The translations under genes were made by a program, and so were the position numbers. The notes under the pieces were generated by a model that searched no databases, was not told the origin of the DNA, and saw nothing but the letters and a program-made list of their open reading frames with translations. A stretch of DNA of 36,725 bases from Acidobacteriota bacterium. Its GTDB lineage: Bacteria > Acidobacteriota > Terriglobia > Terriglobales > Acidobacteriaceae. This document shows positions 15,760 to 25,470 of the stretch, one piece after another (positions within the stretch are counted from its first letter, which is position 1; each line of letters starts with the position of its first letter). The DNA is taken from assembly GCA_031296115.1 (NCBI GenBank), contig JARLGI010000034.1, positions 1 through 36,725 of the forward strand, given 5' to 3'.

Positions 15760-17541
15760 GTGGCCTCTCGAGAATGTGTTCGGACTGCGAAACTTCTTGC
15801 GATCGTGATCCTGTCAGCGGTTCCCTTCCTCCCCCAAAATGCTTTGGGCCTGAGCCCGTGTGAGCAGATCAAGAACGCCTGCACAAACGCTGGGTTTGTT
15901 CAAGGTGGAGTAAGTTCGGGCAGCGGGTTGTGGCGGGATTGCGTCCAACCGATCCTGCAGGGCACGGCCCAGAGGCACAAAGCCAGCAAGCCTCTGCCTC
16001 AGGTTGATCCGCAGGTCGTGGCAGCCTGCAAGGCGCAGGATCCCGGGTATGGTCAGCCGAAAGCCCCGTCGAGCACGGCCGCAGCCCCGTCAGACATGCC
16101 CGCACCAGCGGTCAGCATTCCGAGCGCTCCTCCCGGCCCGCCTGCGAGCTCAGCCACCCATCCCAACATCGTATTCATCCTTACCGATGACCTCGCCATG
16201 AACCTGCTGCAGTTCATGCCGCATGTCCTGCAAATGCATAAGGACGGGGCCACTTTCACCAACTATTTCGTCACCGACTCGCTGTGTTGCCCTTCGCGCT
16301 CCTCCATCTTCACCGGGCGCTATCCGCACAACACCGGCATCTTCAAGAACCAGGGAGAGGACGGCGGTTATCTGGCGTTTGTGGCCCGCGGTCTGGAGGG
16401 GACTACATTCGCCACCACCCTGGCGGCGGCAGGGTATCGCACGGCGATGATGGGCAAGTACCTGAATGGCTACCTGCCGGAAAGGCACGCCGCCGCACCG
16501 GGCTGGACGTCGTGGGCGGTAGCTGGGAATGGCTACGGCGAGTTCCATTACTCTCTCAACGAAGGCAGCAAACTAGTCAACTTCGACCACAAGCCGGCGG
16601 ATTATCTGACCGACGTGCTCGCGGGCCTGGCCGCTGGTTTCATCAAGCAGGCAAAAGGCCAGGCATTCGTAATCGAAGTGGCGACCTTTGCGCCGCATGC
16701 GCCGTACACACCTGCTCCACGAGATTCCAACGCGTTTCCCGGACTGCGCGCTCCGCGAACGCCGGCGTATGACGCCGCGCCTGACGCCAGCACTCCGAGG
16801 TGGTTGAGCAAGCAGCCCGCCCTTACGGCCGCCGACATGGCGCACATCGACGAGGCCTTTCGCAAGCGGGCCCAGTCTGTGCTTGCCGTCGACGCCATGA
16901 TCGGCGAATTGCAGGCGGCGGTGGCCGCCATCGGCCAGGCGAAGAACACTTACTTCCTCTTCAGCTCCGACAACGGATATCACATGGGCGATTACCGGCT
17001 GATGCCAGGGAAAATGACCGCCTTCGATCTGGATATCCATGTTCCCTTGGTCATCACCGGGCCCGGAGTTCCAGCCGGGCTAAAGCTGGAGGAGGTCGTT
17101 GAGAACATTGACCTGTCCCCGACGTTCAGCGAGCTGACTGGCGCTGCGCCGCTGACCAATGTGGACGGTCGCAGCCTGGCGCCGCTGTTGCATGGGCAGA
17201 GGGTTATCGATTGGCGAACCGCGACCCTGGTCGAGCATCACGGCCCGCGCCACGAGCCCGGGGACCCGGATGCTCCTGCGGTCCGCTCCGGGAATCCGCC
17301 GAGCTATGAGGCCCTGCGCACCCGCACCGAGAGCTACGTCGAGTACATCGACGGCGACCGGGAGTATCACGATCTCACTAACGATCCGTACGAGCTGCAC
17401 AACACCTATTCGGCGCTCTCCGCGGAACGGAAGACCGCGCTGCACGCCGCTCTGGCGGCCATGCAGGACTGTCACGGCATGGAGAGTTGTTGGATAGCGC
17501 AACACGCGAAAACTGGCCAAGCGCCAGTAGCGAAGCCCTGA
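15760..17541 (+). CDS. Secreted sulfatase with N-terminal Cys-rich module
   Basis: A 593-residue sulfatase of the arylsulfatase / N-acetylglucosamine-6-sulfatase type. The maturation signature CCPSR places the formylglycine-forming Cys at 176. PNIVFILTDDL supplies the metal-binding Asp pair, FSSDNGYHMG is the second metal motif, and FAPHAPY a further active-site His. A signal peptide (hydrophobic 10-30) precedes a four-Cys segment (about 33-90, from PCEQIKNACTNAGF to VVAACKAQ) and a Pro/Ala/Ser-rich linker before the catalytic domain. The start is GTG 15760 behind a strong GAGGAGAAG ribosome site. The gene would act on sulfated polysaccharide or aryl sulfates outside the cytoplasm. No dedicated formylglycine-generating enzyme is adjacent. 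Confidence 0.9.
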   Translation: MASRECVRTAKLLAIVILSAVPFLPQNALGLSPCEQIKNACTNAGFVQGGVSSGSGLWRDCVQPILQGTAQRHKASKPLPQVDPQVVAACKAQDPGYGQPKAPSSTAAAPSDMPAPAVSIPSAPPGPPASSATHPNIVFILTDDLAMNLLQFMPHVLQMHKDGATFTNYFVTDSLCCPSRSSIFTGRYPHNTGIFKNQGEDGGYLAFVARGLEGTTFATTLAAAGYRTAMMGKYLNGYLPERHAAAPGWTSWAVAGNGYGEFHYSLNEGSKLVNFDHKPADYLTDVLAGLAAGFIKQAKGQAFVIEVATFAPHAPYTPAPRDSNAFPGLRAPRTPAYDAAPDASTPRWLSKQPALTAADMAHIDEAFRKRAQSVLAVDAMIGELQAAVAAIGQAKNTYFLFSSDNGYHMGDYRLMPGKMTAFDLDIHVPLVITGPGVPAGLKLEEVVENIDLSPTFSELTGAAPLTNVDGRSLAPLLHGQRVIDWRTATLVEHHGPRHEPGDPDAPAVRSGNPPSYEALRTRTESYVEYIDGDREYHDLTNDPYELHNTYSALSAERKTALHAALAAMQDCHGMESCWIAQHAKTGQAPVAKP

Positions 17542-17640
17542 GAACGCGATTGTCCGACGGCTCGCCTGACCTCGACCGGGCTTTGAAAGGCGCTTTCATT
17601 AGCGTTGTTGCCGTGCGACAATGGAAATTCCCTCCTCACT

Positions 17641-19983
17641 ATGAACCCAGTTGAGAGCCAGCAAGCCGCCGCAAAGGAACCCGCCATCACTCCCGAGGTG
17701 CTGCGCGATCACGGCATTTCGCCGGAAGAATACGACCGCATCCTGAAATCGTTGGGCCGCGAGCCCACCTTCACAGAACTCGGCATCTTCAGCGTGATGT
17801 GGAGCGAGCATTGCTCCTATAAGTCGTCGCGTGTACATCTGAAGCGGTTGCCAACGCAAAGCCGGCGGGTGTTGCAGGGACCGGGCGAAAACGCAGGCAT
17901 CATTGACATCGGCGACGGCTGGGCCTGCGCCTTCAAAATCGAGTCGCACAACCATCCCTCATTTATCGAGCCCTTCCAGGGCGCTGCAACCGGCGTTGGC
18001 GGCATTCTGCGCGACATCTTCACCATGGGCGCTCGCCCGGTCGCTATCATGGATTCGCTGCGTTTCGGCCCGATCAGTCCGCAGCCCGGAATCAACCAGG
18101 CGACCCTGCACAAGAACCATTCCGTAATGGAAGGCGTGGTGAGCGGTGTCGCCTCCTATGGCAATTGTTTCGGCGTGCCGAACGTCGGCGGCGAAGTGAA
18201 GTTCGAAAGCTGCTATTCGGGCAATCCCCTGGTCAACGCTTTCGCGCTGGGATTAGTGCGCAGCGACCAGATTTTCTATGCAAGAGCCGCCGGCGAAGGC
18301 AACCCGGTGATTTATGTCGGCTCCAAGACTGGCCGCGACGGCATTCATGGCGCAACCATGGCGAGCGAGGAGTTTGGCGAGGAGTCGGAAGCGAAGCGCC
18401 CGAATGTTCAGGTGGGCGATCCCTTTCTCGAGAAATTGCTGCTGGAAGCCTGCTTGGAAGCCATGCAAACCGGCGCTGTCGTGGGCATTCAAGACATGGG
18501 CGCCGCGGGACTGACCTGCTCTACCTGCGAGATGGGTGGGCGCGGCGGTGTAGGTCTGGAGATTGAACTCGACCTGGTGCCGCAACGCGAAACCGGCATG
18601 ACCCCTTACGAGATCATGCTGAGCGAGTCGCAGGAGCGCATGCTGCTCGTCGCCGAACACGGTCGTGAGGACGAGGTCTTCCGCGTCTTCGAGAAATGGG
18701 GCCTCGATGCTGTCACTATAGGTCGCGTCATCGGCGAGCCGAAAATGCGGGTTTTGGAGCATGGCAGAGTCGTGGCAAACATTCCCAACGCCGCGCTGAC
18801 GGATGATGCGCCGCTATACCGTCGTCAGCTGGAGCGCTGGGAGACGCCCGTTCCGCGCGAGGCTCCCGACGATGTGAGACTCGGGGAGAAGACGGACTTC
18901 TCCGCCGATCTGAAGCAGTTGCTGGCCAGTCCGAACATCTGCTCCAAGCGCTGGGTCTGCCAGCAGTACGACTCCATGGTGCAGACCAACACCGTCGAAG
19001 GTCCGGGCGGCGAGGGCGGCGTTATCCGCATCAAGGGGACGAACCGCGCGCTGGCGATGGCGCTCGATGGCAACGCCCGCTGGTGCTACCTGGATCCCAA
19101 GCTGGGTGCTATGCACGCGGTCGCGGAGTCAGCTCGAAACGTGGCTTGCACCGGCGCGACGCCCATCGCGGCCACCAATTGCCTGAACTTCGGCAATCCC
19201 GAGAAGCCGCACATCATGTGGCAGTTCTCCCAGACCATTGACGGCATGACCAAGGCCTGCGAAGAACTGGAGACGCCCATTACGGGCGGCAACGTTAGCC
19301 TGTACAACGAGACGCTGGGCGAAGGAATTTGGCCCACGCCCGTCCTTGGGATCGTGGGGATTCTGGAAGACGTGCACAAGGCGACTGGTCCCAACTTCCG
19401 CGAGCCGGGACGCTCACTGGTGCTGGTTCGCGGCTCCGAACCCGGCGACGCATCGGACGCCGAGGCTGAATTTGGATCGACGGAATACGCAAAAGAGATA
19501 CTCGGCCAGCTCTGGGGCTTCCCACCGTCCTTGGAGATCGAGCGCGAGGCTGCATTGCAGAAGGCCATCGTCGAGATGATCCATTCCGGCCTGCTGGAAT
19601 CGGCCAAGGACTGCTCCGAAGGTGGGTTGGCGGTCACATTGGCGGAATGTGGCTTCGCGCACGGACTTGGTGCCGACGTCGATCTTGCGTCCCTGGGTCT
19701 GGCCTGCGAATTCGTGCTCTTCGGCGAGGATGCCAGCCGCATTCTCATTTCTTGCGACCCGCTAAATGTGCCGCGAATCCAACAATTAGCGGTACAATTC
19801 GGCCTCTCAGCGGAGCAGATCGGAAGCGCGGTTCCCGACCAATTGGAAATCAGGGTGGACGGCAAGCTTGCCGCTAAGGGAAGCGTCTCCGATTTGCGCG
19901 AGGCGTGGCAGAATGCATTAGAGCGTGCCTTGCACGTGGAAACCGAAGAGTGCTTGGTGCCGGACACGCTACAGAGAAATTAG
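17641..19983 (+). CDS. purL: Phosphoribosylformylglycinamidine synthase subunit PurL
   Basis: The 780-residue small-type PurL is the synthetase subunit that, with PurQ and PurS, converts FGAR to FGAM in purine synthesis. Visible motifs include [12 protein letters not shown] near the N-terminus, the conserved [28 protein letters not shown], and a second half with [13 protein letters not shown] and [13 protein letters not shown]. No glutaminase domain is fused, so separate purQ and purS genes are expected but lie outside the window. ATG 17641 is preferred to a TTG at 17605, whose extra residues ([11 protein letters not shown]) are not family-like. purF follows 93 bases downstream. Confidence 0.96.
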   Translation: MNPVESQQAAAKEPAITPEVLRDHGISPEEYDRILKSLGREPTFTELGIFSVMWSEHCSYKSSRVHLKRLPTQSRRVLQGPGENAGIIDIGDGWACAFKIESHNHPSFIEPFQGAATGVGGILRDIFTMGARPVAIMDSLRFGPISPQPGINQATLHKNHSVMEGVVSGVASYGNCFGVPNVGGEVKFESCYSGNPLVNAFALGLVRSDQIFYARAAGEGNPVIYVGSKTGRDGIHGATMASEEFGEESEAKRPNVQVGDPFLEKLLLEACLEAMQTGAVVGIQDMGAAGLTCSTCEMGGRGGVGLEIELDLVPQRETGMTPYEIMLSESQERMLLVAEHGREDEVFRVFEKWGLDAVTIGRVIGEPKMRVLEHGRVVANIPNAALTDDAPLYRRQLERWETPVPREAPDDVRLGEKTDFSADLKQLLASPNICSKRWVCQQYDSMVQTNTVEGPGGEGGVIRIKGTNRALAMALDGNARWCYLDPKLGAMHAVAESARNVACTGATPIAATNCLNFGNPEKPHIMWQFSQTIDGMTKACEELETPITGGNVSLYNETLGEGIWPTPVLGIVGILEDVHKATGPNFREPGRSLVLVRGSEPGDASDAEAEFGSTEYAKEILGQLWGFPPSLEIEREAALQKAIVEMIHSGLLESAKDCSEGGLAVTLAECGFAHGLGADVDLASLGLACEFVLFGEDASRILISCDPLNVPRIQQLAVQFGLSAEQIGSAVPDQLEIRVDGKLAAKGSVSDLREAWQNALERALHVETEECLVPDTLQRN

Positions 19984-19989
19984 TTTCCG

Positions 19990-20070
19990 ACAGAACCGCC
20001 GCGGCTAGAGCGGGCCCTCAAGTCCCGCGTCCTAGCGGTTCAAACAATCAGGGGCTTTAGTCCCCGCGGG
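19990..20070. repeat. REP-like palindromic spacer between purL and purF
   Basis: The spacer is filled by short G/C-rich palindromes: CGGG-cctcaagt-CCCG around 20013-20028 and GGGGCTTTAGTCCCC (about 20051-20065), just before the purF ribosome site. The latter resembles the AAG/TAAA-centred palindromes after gltX. It may stabilise or tune the purL-purF transcript. Confidence 0.45.
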
Positions 20071-20076
20071 TGAGCG

Positions 20077-21510
20077 ATGCAGATACAGTCCGACAAGCTC
20101 CGCGAAGAATGTGGCGTGGTAGCCATTTATGGCCATCCGGAGGCCTCCAAGCTCGCTTACCTCAGCCTGTATGCCCTGCAGCATCGTGGGCAGGAGTCGG
20201 CTGGCATCGCCTCATCCAATGGTGAGCAAGTTCAGTTGCGGAAGTCCATGGGGCTGGTTTCCGACATCTTCACCGGCGACCTGCTTGCCCAGCTTTCCGG
20301 CTCTCTCGCCATTGGCCACACTCGCTACTCCACTGCGGGAGATTCAGCCCTGCTCAACGCGCAGCCCATCATGGTGGAGTGCAATAAGGGAAAGATCGCG
20401 CTCGCTCACAACGGCAACATCACCAACGCGCATGAGGTGCATGCCCAGCTTGAGCAGCAGGGCTCCATCTTTCAGACCAATAGCGACACCGAAGTCATCG
20501 TGCATCTCATCGCACGCTCGCGCGAGCAGACGCTACCCGACGCGGTGGCGGACTCGCTGCGGCGTATCGAGGGCGCCTTCTCGCTGGTGATGGTCACGCC
20601 CGATCGCATCTTCGCCGCCCGTGATCCGCGCGGCTTCCGCCCGCTGGTCATGGGACGCATCGCCGGACAGGCGGCGCACCAGGTCGGCACCGTCGTCTTC
20701 GCCTCAGAAACCTGCGCCTTCGACCTGATCGGCGCCACCTACGAGCGCGAAGTAAAACCGGGCGAGTTGGTTATCGTCGGACCGGAAGGCGTGCATTCGC
20801 GCTTCTACTCATCACAGCAACCGCAGTCAAGCTGCATCTTTGAGCACGTTTACTTCTCGCGTCCCGATAGCATCGTATTCGGTCGCGCCGTGCAGCAGAC
20901 TCGCGATGCCATGGGCCGCCAACTCGCGCTGGAATCGCCCGTGGAAGCCGACATCGTTGTCCCAGTGCCTGACTCCGGCGTGACCGCAGCTATGGGTTTC
21001 GCGCAGCAGAGCGGCATCCCGATTCAGTTTGGCCTGATCCGCAATCACTACGTCGGCCGCACCTTCATCGAACCCGAGCAGCGTGTGCGCGACTTCGGGG
21101 TAAAGCTCAAGCTCAATCCTGTGCGTCACGTGCTCGAGGGCAAGCGGGTGGTGTTGATTGACGACTCCATTGTGCGCGGCACGACCAGTAAGAAGATTGT
21201 TCGCATGGTGCGTGATGCCGGCGCCAGCGAAGTCCACATGCGGGTCTCGTGCCCGCCCACCATTTCGCCGTGCTACTACGGCGTGGACACGCCTTCGAAG
21301 AATCAGCTCATCGCTGCCAACAAATCGGTCGACGAGATTCGCGAGTACATCAAGGCTGATTCGCTGGCCTATCTTTCGTTGGAGGGACTGCGCCACGCAT
21401 CTGGCGAAAGCGAAGAGAAGTTCTATTGCACCGCTTGCTATACCGGCAAATATCCCACGAATATTGTGGACGTCGAGGACATCACTCCGGCGATGGCGGC
21501 GGGCGACTGA
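20077..21510 (+). CDS. purF: Amidophosphoribosyltransferase
   Basis: Glutamine-PRPP amidotransferase, the committed step of purine synthesis. The 477-residue protein has an 11-residue propeptide ending before Cys12 (EECGVVAIYGH), the N-terminal nucleophile of the glutaminase domain. HTRYSTAG and HNGNITNA follow. The phosphoribosyltransferase half has the PRPP loop VVLIDDSIVRGTTS. Cysteines in CPPTISPCYYG and CTACYTGKYP, with an upstream Cys, fit the iron-sulfur (Bacillus-type) enzyme, as the propeptide also suggests. The start is ATG 20077. It is convergent with the HD hydrolase gene, three bases away. Confidence 0.96.
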   Translation: MQIQSDKLREECGVVAIYGHPEASKLAYLSLYALQHRGQESAGIASSNGEQVQLRKSMGLVSDIFTGDLLAQLSGSLAIGHTRYSTAGDSALLNAQPIMVECNKGKIALAHNGNITNAHEVHAQLEQQGSIFQTNSDTEVIVHLIARSREQTLPDAVADSLRRIEGAFSLVMVTPDRIFAARDPRGFRPLVMGRIAGQAAHQVGTVVFASETCAFDLIGATYEREVKPGELVIVGPEGVHSRFYSSQQPQSSCIFEHVYFSRPDSIVFGRAVQQTRDAMGRQLALESPVEADIVVPVPDSGVTAAMGFAQQSGIPIQFGLIRNHYVGRTFIEPEQRVRDFGVKLKLNPVRHVLEGKRVVLIDDSIVRGTTSKKIVRMVRDAGASEVHMRVSCPPTISPCYYGVDTPSKNQLIAANKSVDEIREYIKADSLAYLSLEGLRHASGESEEKFYCTACYTGKYPTNIVDVEDITPAMAAGD

Positions 21511-21513
21511 ACC

Positions 21514-22647
21514 TTAAACCTGTGTTGGGTCTCTGGTGGTCATCAGTTTCCGGCGCAGGTCCTCGACGTAGTGGTCGGTCATGCCGGCGATGTAATCACA
21601 GACCACGCGCGCCAGCGATTCGTTGGCCGCCTTTTCGCGGTAGCTCTGCGGCAGCGCCTCCGGATGCGCCATCAGGTGCTGGAAGACTTCCGTGACCACC
21701 TTCTCAGCTTTTCGCTTCTCCGGCTCCAGCGGCTTGCAAAGGTACAGCGCTTCATACAGGAAGCTCTTGGCTTCGCGTCGCTCATCCTCAACCTCCGGAC
21801 TAAAGCCTGCCAGCCGCTCCGGAAGACGACGAACATCACCAAGCGTGCGAACCTTCGCCTGCTGTACCTGCTGCCGCGTGTTCTCGATAAGATCGGTTAC
21901 CAAATGGTTCAGAACGCTCTTGAGTGCTTCGTTGAACTTCATCTTGTCGGGAGCGTCAGGATACTTCGCTTCCGCCTCGGTGTAGTAGCGCTGGCAAACA
22001 CGGACCCGCTCACAGATTTGTGGCAGACGCAGCAGCCGCGCCTCGTAGCCATCATCCAAGTCAGCCGTGATGTAGGCGATTTCGTCGGTGAGGTCGATGA
22101 GTTGCGCCTCCAGCGGCGGCCGCTGATCGAGCAGATATTCGGCCAGCTGCGGGTGTTTGGCGGCATCGTGGTCATGCGAGTGCTTGATGATGCCCTCGCG
22201 AACCTCGAATGTCAGGTTCAGCCCGCGGAAGTTGGCATAGCGGAGCTCAAAGTCCTCGACCGTGCGCAGGGCCTGCAGATTGTGATCGAAGAATTCGCCG
22301 TGCTGCCGCATCAACTCGTCCAGGGTGCGTTCGCCGGCATGTCCGAACGGAGGATGACCGATGTCGTGCACCAGCGCCAGCGATTCGACCAGGTCAACAT
22401 TGAGGTCGAGAGCAGCCGCGATGGTACGCGAAATCTGCGCCACCTCGATGGTGTGCGTTAGGCGGGTGCGAAAGTGGTCGGAATAGCGGCGGGTGAAGAC
22501 CTGGGTCTTGTTCTCCAGCCGGCGGAAAGCTCGGGCATGGATGACGCGGTCGCGATCGCGTTGAAAAGGATTCCGGTAAGGATGCGGCGGCTCCGGATAG
22601 CGGCGCCCGCGGGAATCCTCCACGTGAACCGCGTAGCTGGCGAGCAT
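21514..22647 (-). CDS. dGTPase-like deoxynucleoside triphosphate triphosphohydrolase
   Basis: A 377-residue HD-domain hydrolase that would release triphosphate from dNTPs. Metal ligands are His65 (RLTHTIEVAQ), His94-Asp95 (LVHDIGHPPFGH) and Asp188 (LTDEIAY). The N-terminal YRNPFQRDRDRVIHARAFRRLENKTQVF is the family start, so ATG 22647 is the best start; the frame is open 35 codons further without similarity. No ribosome site precedes this ATG. Instead TGC-TACACT, an extended -10, sits six bases before it, which would give a leaderless mRNA. The length fits the type-2 family rather than the longer E. coli Dgt. Confidence 0.92.
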   Translation of the reverse strand: MLASYAVHVEDSRGRRYPEPPHPYRNPFQRDRDRVIHARAFRRLENKTQVFTRRYSDHFRTRLTHTIEVAQISRTIAAALDLNVDLVESLALVHDIGHPPFGHAGERTLDELMRQHGEFFDHNLQALRTVEDFELRYANFRGLNLTFEVREGIIKHSHDHDAAKHPQLAEYLLDQRPPLEAQLIDLTDEIAYITADLDDGYEARLLRLPQICERVRVCQRYYTEAEAKYPDAPDKMKFNEALKSVLNHLVTDLIENTRQQVQQAKVRTLGDVRRLPERLAGFSPEVEDERREAKSFLYEALYLCKPLEPEKRKAEKVVTEVFQHLMAHPEALPQSYREKAANESLARVVCDYIAGMTDHYVEDLRRKLMTTRDPTQV

Positions 22648-22653
22648 GAAGAA

Positions 22654-22662
22654 AGTGTAGCA
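22654..22662 (-). promoter_or_regulatory. Extended -10 giving a leaderless dGTPase mRNA
   Basis: On the minus strand TG-C-TACACT is followed by six bases and then the ATG, so the expected transcription start coincides with the A of the start codon. No Shine-Dalgarno sequence is present. The terminator of the upstream TPR gene lies about 55 bases further upstream. Confidence 0.4.
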
Positions 22663-22712
22663 GCGAATGTCGCAAGAGCAGAACCTCCGCCGCCGTCTCG
22701 CCTTATTCCATC

Positions 22713-22750
22713 GCGAAAACAAGAAAGGCGCTGCCGCCAGCAGCGCCTTC
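22713..22750 (-). terminator. Rho-independent terminator of the TPR-protein gene
   Basis: A perfect 10-bp stem (AAGGCGCTGC, 22725-22734, with GCAGCGCCTT, 22740-22749) has a 5-base loop. On the minus strand it is followed by TCTTGTTTT. It sits 15 bases after the TPR gene stop and insulates the dGTPase gene. Confidence 0.8.
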
Positions 22751-22764
22751 AATATCCCACGAGA

Positions 22765-24918
22765 TCACTGTTTGGGAGCGGCAGTATTCTGCTTGGCCAG
22801 CTTCACGCGGGCGCTTTCCAGTTCCTTCTGCACCTTCGCCACCGCGTCAGTGTCGACTTCCGCGGGAACCGTCTTCTTCCACTCTTCGAGGGAACGTTCC
22901 CAATGCGTTGCCGCCAGCTTGAGCCGTCCGGTTTTCTGATACAGGTAACCGAGATGCTCCTGTATGGTCGGGTCGCTGCTGATGCGCTCCGACGCGCGCC
23001 GCAGGTTCTCCTCCGCCAGTTCGTAGTTGCCCATTTTGAAGTATGCCCAGCCTAGAGAGTCTAGGTAAGCGCCGTTTTGTGGATCGAGCGCAATCGCGCG
23101 CCGAACATAGCTCAGGGCCTCTTCCAGCCGGATGCCGCGATCAGCCATCATATAGCCGAGATAATTCAGCGCCATTGCGTTCTTGGGATCCTCGGCCAGC
23201 ACTTTGTGAAAACACTCTTCCGCCTGCTCATACTTCTTTTGCCGCTCGTAAATAGACCCTTGGACGAAGATCGCGTAGGATCTGTCCTCTTTCGTGCTGG
23301 AAAGCTCGATGGCCTTGTTGATGTTCTCTTCCGCCTTGTTCCAATCCTTGACCCGGCTGAACATCTGGGCTAACGCGACATAGACCTTCTGATCGTCGGC
23401 GTTACCTTTGAGCATGGACTTCACTTGCGCGATGGCGGCATCCGCATTTCCCATGTCCGCCTGCTGCGAAGCTGACACCATTTGCAGATCGCGATCGTCG
23501 GGAAACTTCTTGGCCGCTTCCTGCGCTACATCGGTGGCCATTTGCCACTGTTTATTGCCGCGGTAAGTCTCAATGATCTGCTGATAGCCGCGGATGGCGT
23601 TATCATCGCCGAGATCCAGCATCTTACGAAAGGTTTCTACCGCTAGCTGATGTTTGTTGTCTTCGCGATAAACCGTCCCAAGCCGTTCTAAAAAGACCGC
23701 GCGGTTGTTCTTATCGGCGGTGCTGTACTGACCGTCGGCGTGATCGGTTTTTAGCAGCAATTGATTCAGGGTCTGAATGGATTCGGCGTACTTGCCCTGG
23801 GCTTCCTGGATGACCGCGATGTTGTACTGGACTTCCAGGGAATCGGGCACCACGGAGTTGGCCTTCTTCAATACCTCCAGAGCCTGATCAAACTTCCCGT
23901 TCCGGCGATCGATTTCGGCGATGCGCATGTAAGTCTGGGCGTCGGAAGGGTCGGAATCGACAATGACTTTGTACTGCTCGAGAGCGGCTTCGGTCTGGCC
24001 ATCATTCATCAGGTTTTGCGCCAGGCCACGCACCGAGTCGAGGTTATCGTGGTCAAGCTCGGTCGAGCGCCGGTAGGCGTTAATCGCCGGTTTGTAGTCC
24101 TTCTGCTGCTCGTAGGTGAAACCCAGCGCAGAATACACTTTGGCGGTGCGCGCGATTTCGGGTATGGCGTTCAACACCTGCAAAGCACGCGTGGAATCGC
24201 CTTCTTCGTTGTATAGATAGGCCAGCGTGGTCACCGCCTCTTCCGAGTCGGGACGGATCTTAACCGCTGTCTTGAACTCATTCTCTGATTTCAGGAGCTC
24301 GTTATTGAGCCGATACAGCCGGCCTAAAAGCAGGTGGTCCTCCACACTCTTAGGATCGAGCTTGACGATCTTTTCATATTGCTCGATGGCCAGCTTCAAG
24401 ATCTCCTGCGATTGCGTCCCCGCCTGCATGTCGCCGAGCGAACGCAGGTAAATGCGGCCCAGCAAACGACGTGCCTCGAGGTTGGTGCCATCGCGCTTCA
24501 GGATGTCCTGGGCTTCCAGAACCGCATCGCGAATACGACCGGTGCGCGCGTACAGTTCAGCCAAACCGGCATTCAGGTAATCGGAGGTGGGATCATTGTC
24601 GATTGCGAGCCGATATTCTTCGATGGCTTTGTTCGCATAATCGGCGCGGCCGTACATGGAGACCATCTCCTCGTACATGTGCGCCATGGTGAAGTGGTAG
24701 TAGGCCGCCGCTTTCTCGGGCTGAACGGTAGAAGCAGGCTGTTGCTGCGCTGGAACAGGCTCCGGTGCTTCGGCCTCCTTCGGCTGCAAAACGACGTTCA
24801 GATGGTTCTGCTCCGGGGCGGTTGCGGGCGTAGTAGCCGGAGAAGTTTGGGCCACGCCGCTCACAGCACATGCCAGCAGCAGTGCTACGAAGGAGCCACG
24901 AAGATGATTTAGAGTCAT
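22765..24918 (-). CDS. Exported tetratricopeptide-repeat protein
   Basis: A 717-residue protein with an N-terminal signal peptide (hydrophobic FVALLLACAVSGVA, cleavage near residue 23) and a Pro/Ala/Gln-rich linker (about 25-68). Some fifteen or more TPR units then run to about residue 690 (for example DYKPAINAYRRSTELDHDN, the NAMALNYLGYMMAD unit and the YLDSLGWAYFKMGNYELAEE unit). A Lys/Gln-rich tail ends the chain. TPR solenoids mediate protein-protein contact; location in the periplasm or at the outer membrane is inferred from the signal. The later units resemble O-GlcNAc-transferase-like or exopolysaccharide-associated TPRs, but no catalytic domain is present. The start is ATG 24918, without a strong ribosome site. 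Confidence 0.85.
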   Translation of the reverse strand: MTLNHLRGSFVALLLACAVSGVAQTSPATTPATAPEQNHLNVVLQPKEAEAPEPVPAQQQPASTVQPEKAAAYYHFTMAHMYEEMVSMYGRADYANKAIEEYRLAIDNDPTSDYLNAGLAELYARTGRIRDAVLEAQDILKRDGTNLEARRLLGRIYLRSLGDMQAGTQSQEILKLAIEQYEKIVKLDPKSVEDHLLLGRLYRLNNELLKSENEFKTAVKIRPDSEEAVTTLAYLYNEEGDSTRALQVLNAIPEIARTAKVYSALGFTYEQQKDYKPAINAYRRSTELDHDNLDSVRGLAQNLMNDGQTEAALEQYKVIVDSDPSDAQTYMRIAEIDRRNGKFDQALEVLKKANSVVPDSLEVQYNIAVIQEAQGKYAESIQTLNQLLLKTDHADGQYSTADKNNRAVFLERLGTVYREDNKHQLAVETFRKMLDLGDDNAIRGYQQIIETYRGNKQWQMATDVAQEAAKKFPDDRDLQMVSASQQADMGNADAAIAQVKSMLKGNADDQKVYVALAQMFSRVKDWNKAEENINKAIELSSTKEDRSYAIFVQGSIYERQKKYEQAEECFHKVLAEDPKNAMALNYLGYMMADRGIRLEEALSYVRRAIALDPQNGAYLDSLGWAYFKMGNYELAEENLRRASERISSDPTIQEHLGYLYQKTGRLKLAATHWERSLEEWKKTVPAEVDTDAVAKVQKELESARVKLAKQNTAAPKQ

Positions 24919-25116
24919 TAGAAAAACCAGTCAGTTACCAGCGATTGGATGCAGCACACCCCATCGGAGACTTCTATTTTAGTCGCTTAAGGGCGCCAAG
25001 TGGGGAACTCCAATGGTTATTTCACCCGGGCAGGATCTCAAAGTTCCTTACTTAGTGTTTAGTGCGCATAAACGGGAAGTAGTTGGACGTGCTGACGCAC
25101 TAAAAGTTAAGACTGT

Positions 25117-25135
25117 CCGCACGGAAAACGTGCGG
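25117..25135. other. Perfect 7-bp hairpin of unknown role
   Basis: CCGCACG-GAAAA-CGTGCGG. No T tract follows on the plus strand. It lies within the gene-poor stretch, just after a separate 9-bp inverted repeat, so the two may be part of one structured RNA. Confidence 0.4.
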
Positions 25136-25376
25136 CGGAACAAGGTGTGGCCAGAGCCCTCTAGAGGCCTTTCTCTAATCCGGTTTCCAGTCGACTCCGC
25201 TCCGGCGGCGTAGCAAGGTCGGCACGCTACTAACTGCCTGGTAAACTTCTGACCTACGATATACGATCCGTGAGCTCCCGGGTCAGTATTCACTGCCGCC
25301 CAGCGACTTGTGACCGGCTACCCCTCCCCCCTCCCGTCCGTCGAATCAGTTCGTTAAGCATCAGTATGTGCGCAAG

Positions 25377-25401
25377 CATTTGAAAACAAATGGTTTATAA
25401 T
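25377..25401 (+). promoter_or_regulatory. Putative promoter with adjacent dyad operator
   Basis: CATTTG-AAAA-CAAATG (25377-25392) is a perfect 6-bp dyad. It is followed by the perfect -10 hexamer TATAAT (25396-25401). No -35 fits the right spacing, so activation or repression at the dyad is plausible. A transcript from here would reach the small ORF at 25471 and could run on as a leader of about 480 bases to the OmpA-type gene. Confidence 0.4.
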
Positions 25402-25470
25402 TATGTAATAAAAAACAAAGGAGTTAGCCGCTACGACACTGCCTAGGACTGCATTCTGGGGGATTACCAG

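Noticed and set aside
24870..25293. Short frames at the edge of the gene-poor stretch (61-81 codons)
   Set aside because: No ribosome sites, no family, and base use unlike real genes here.
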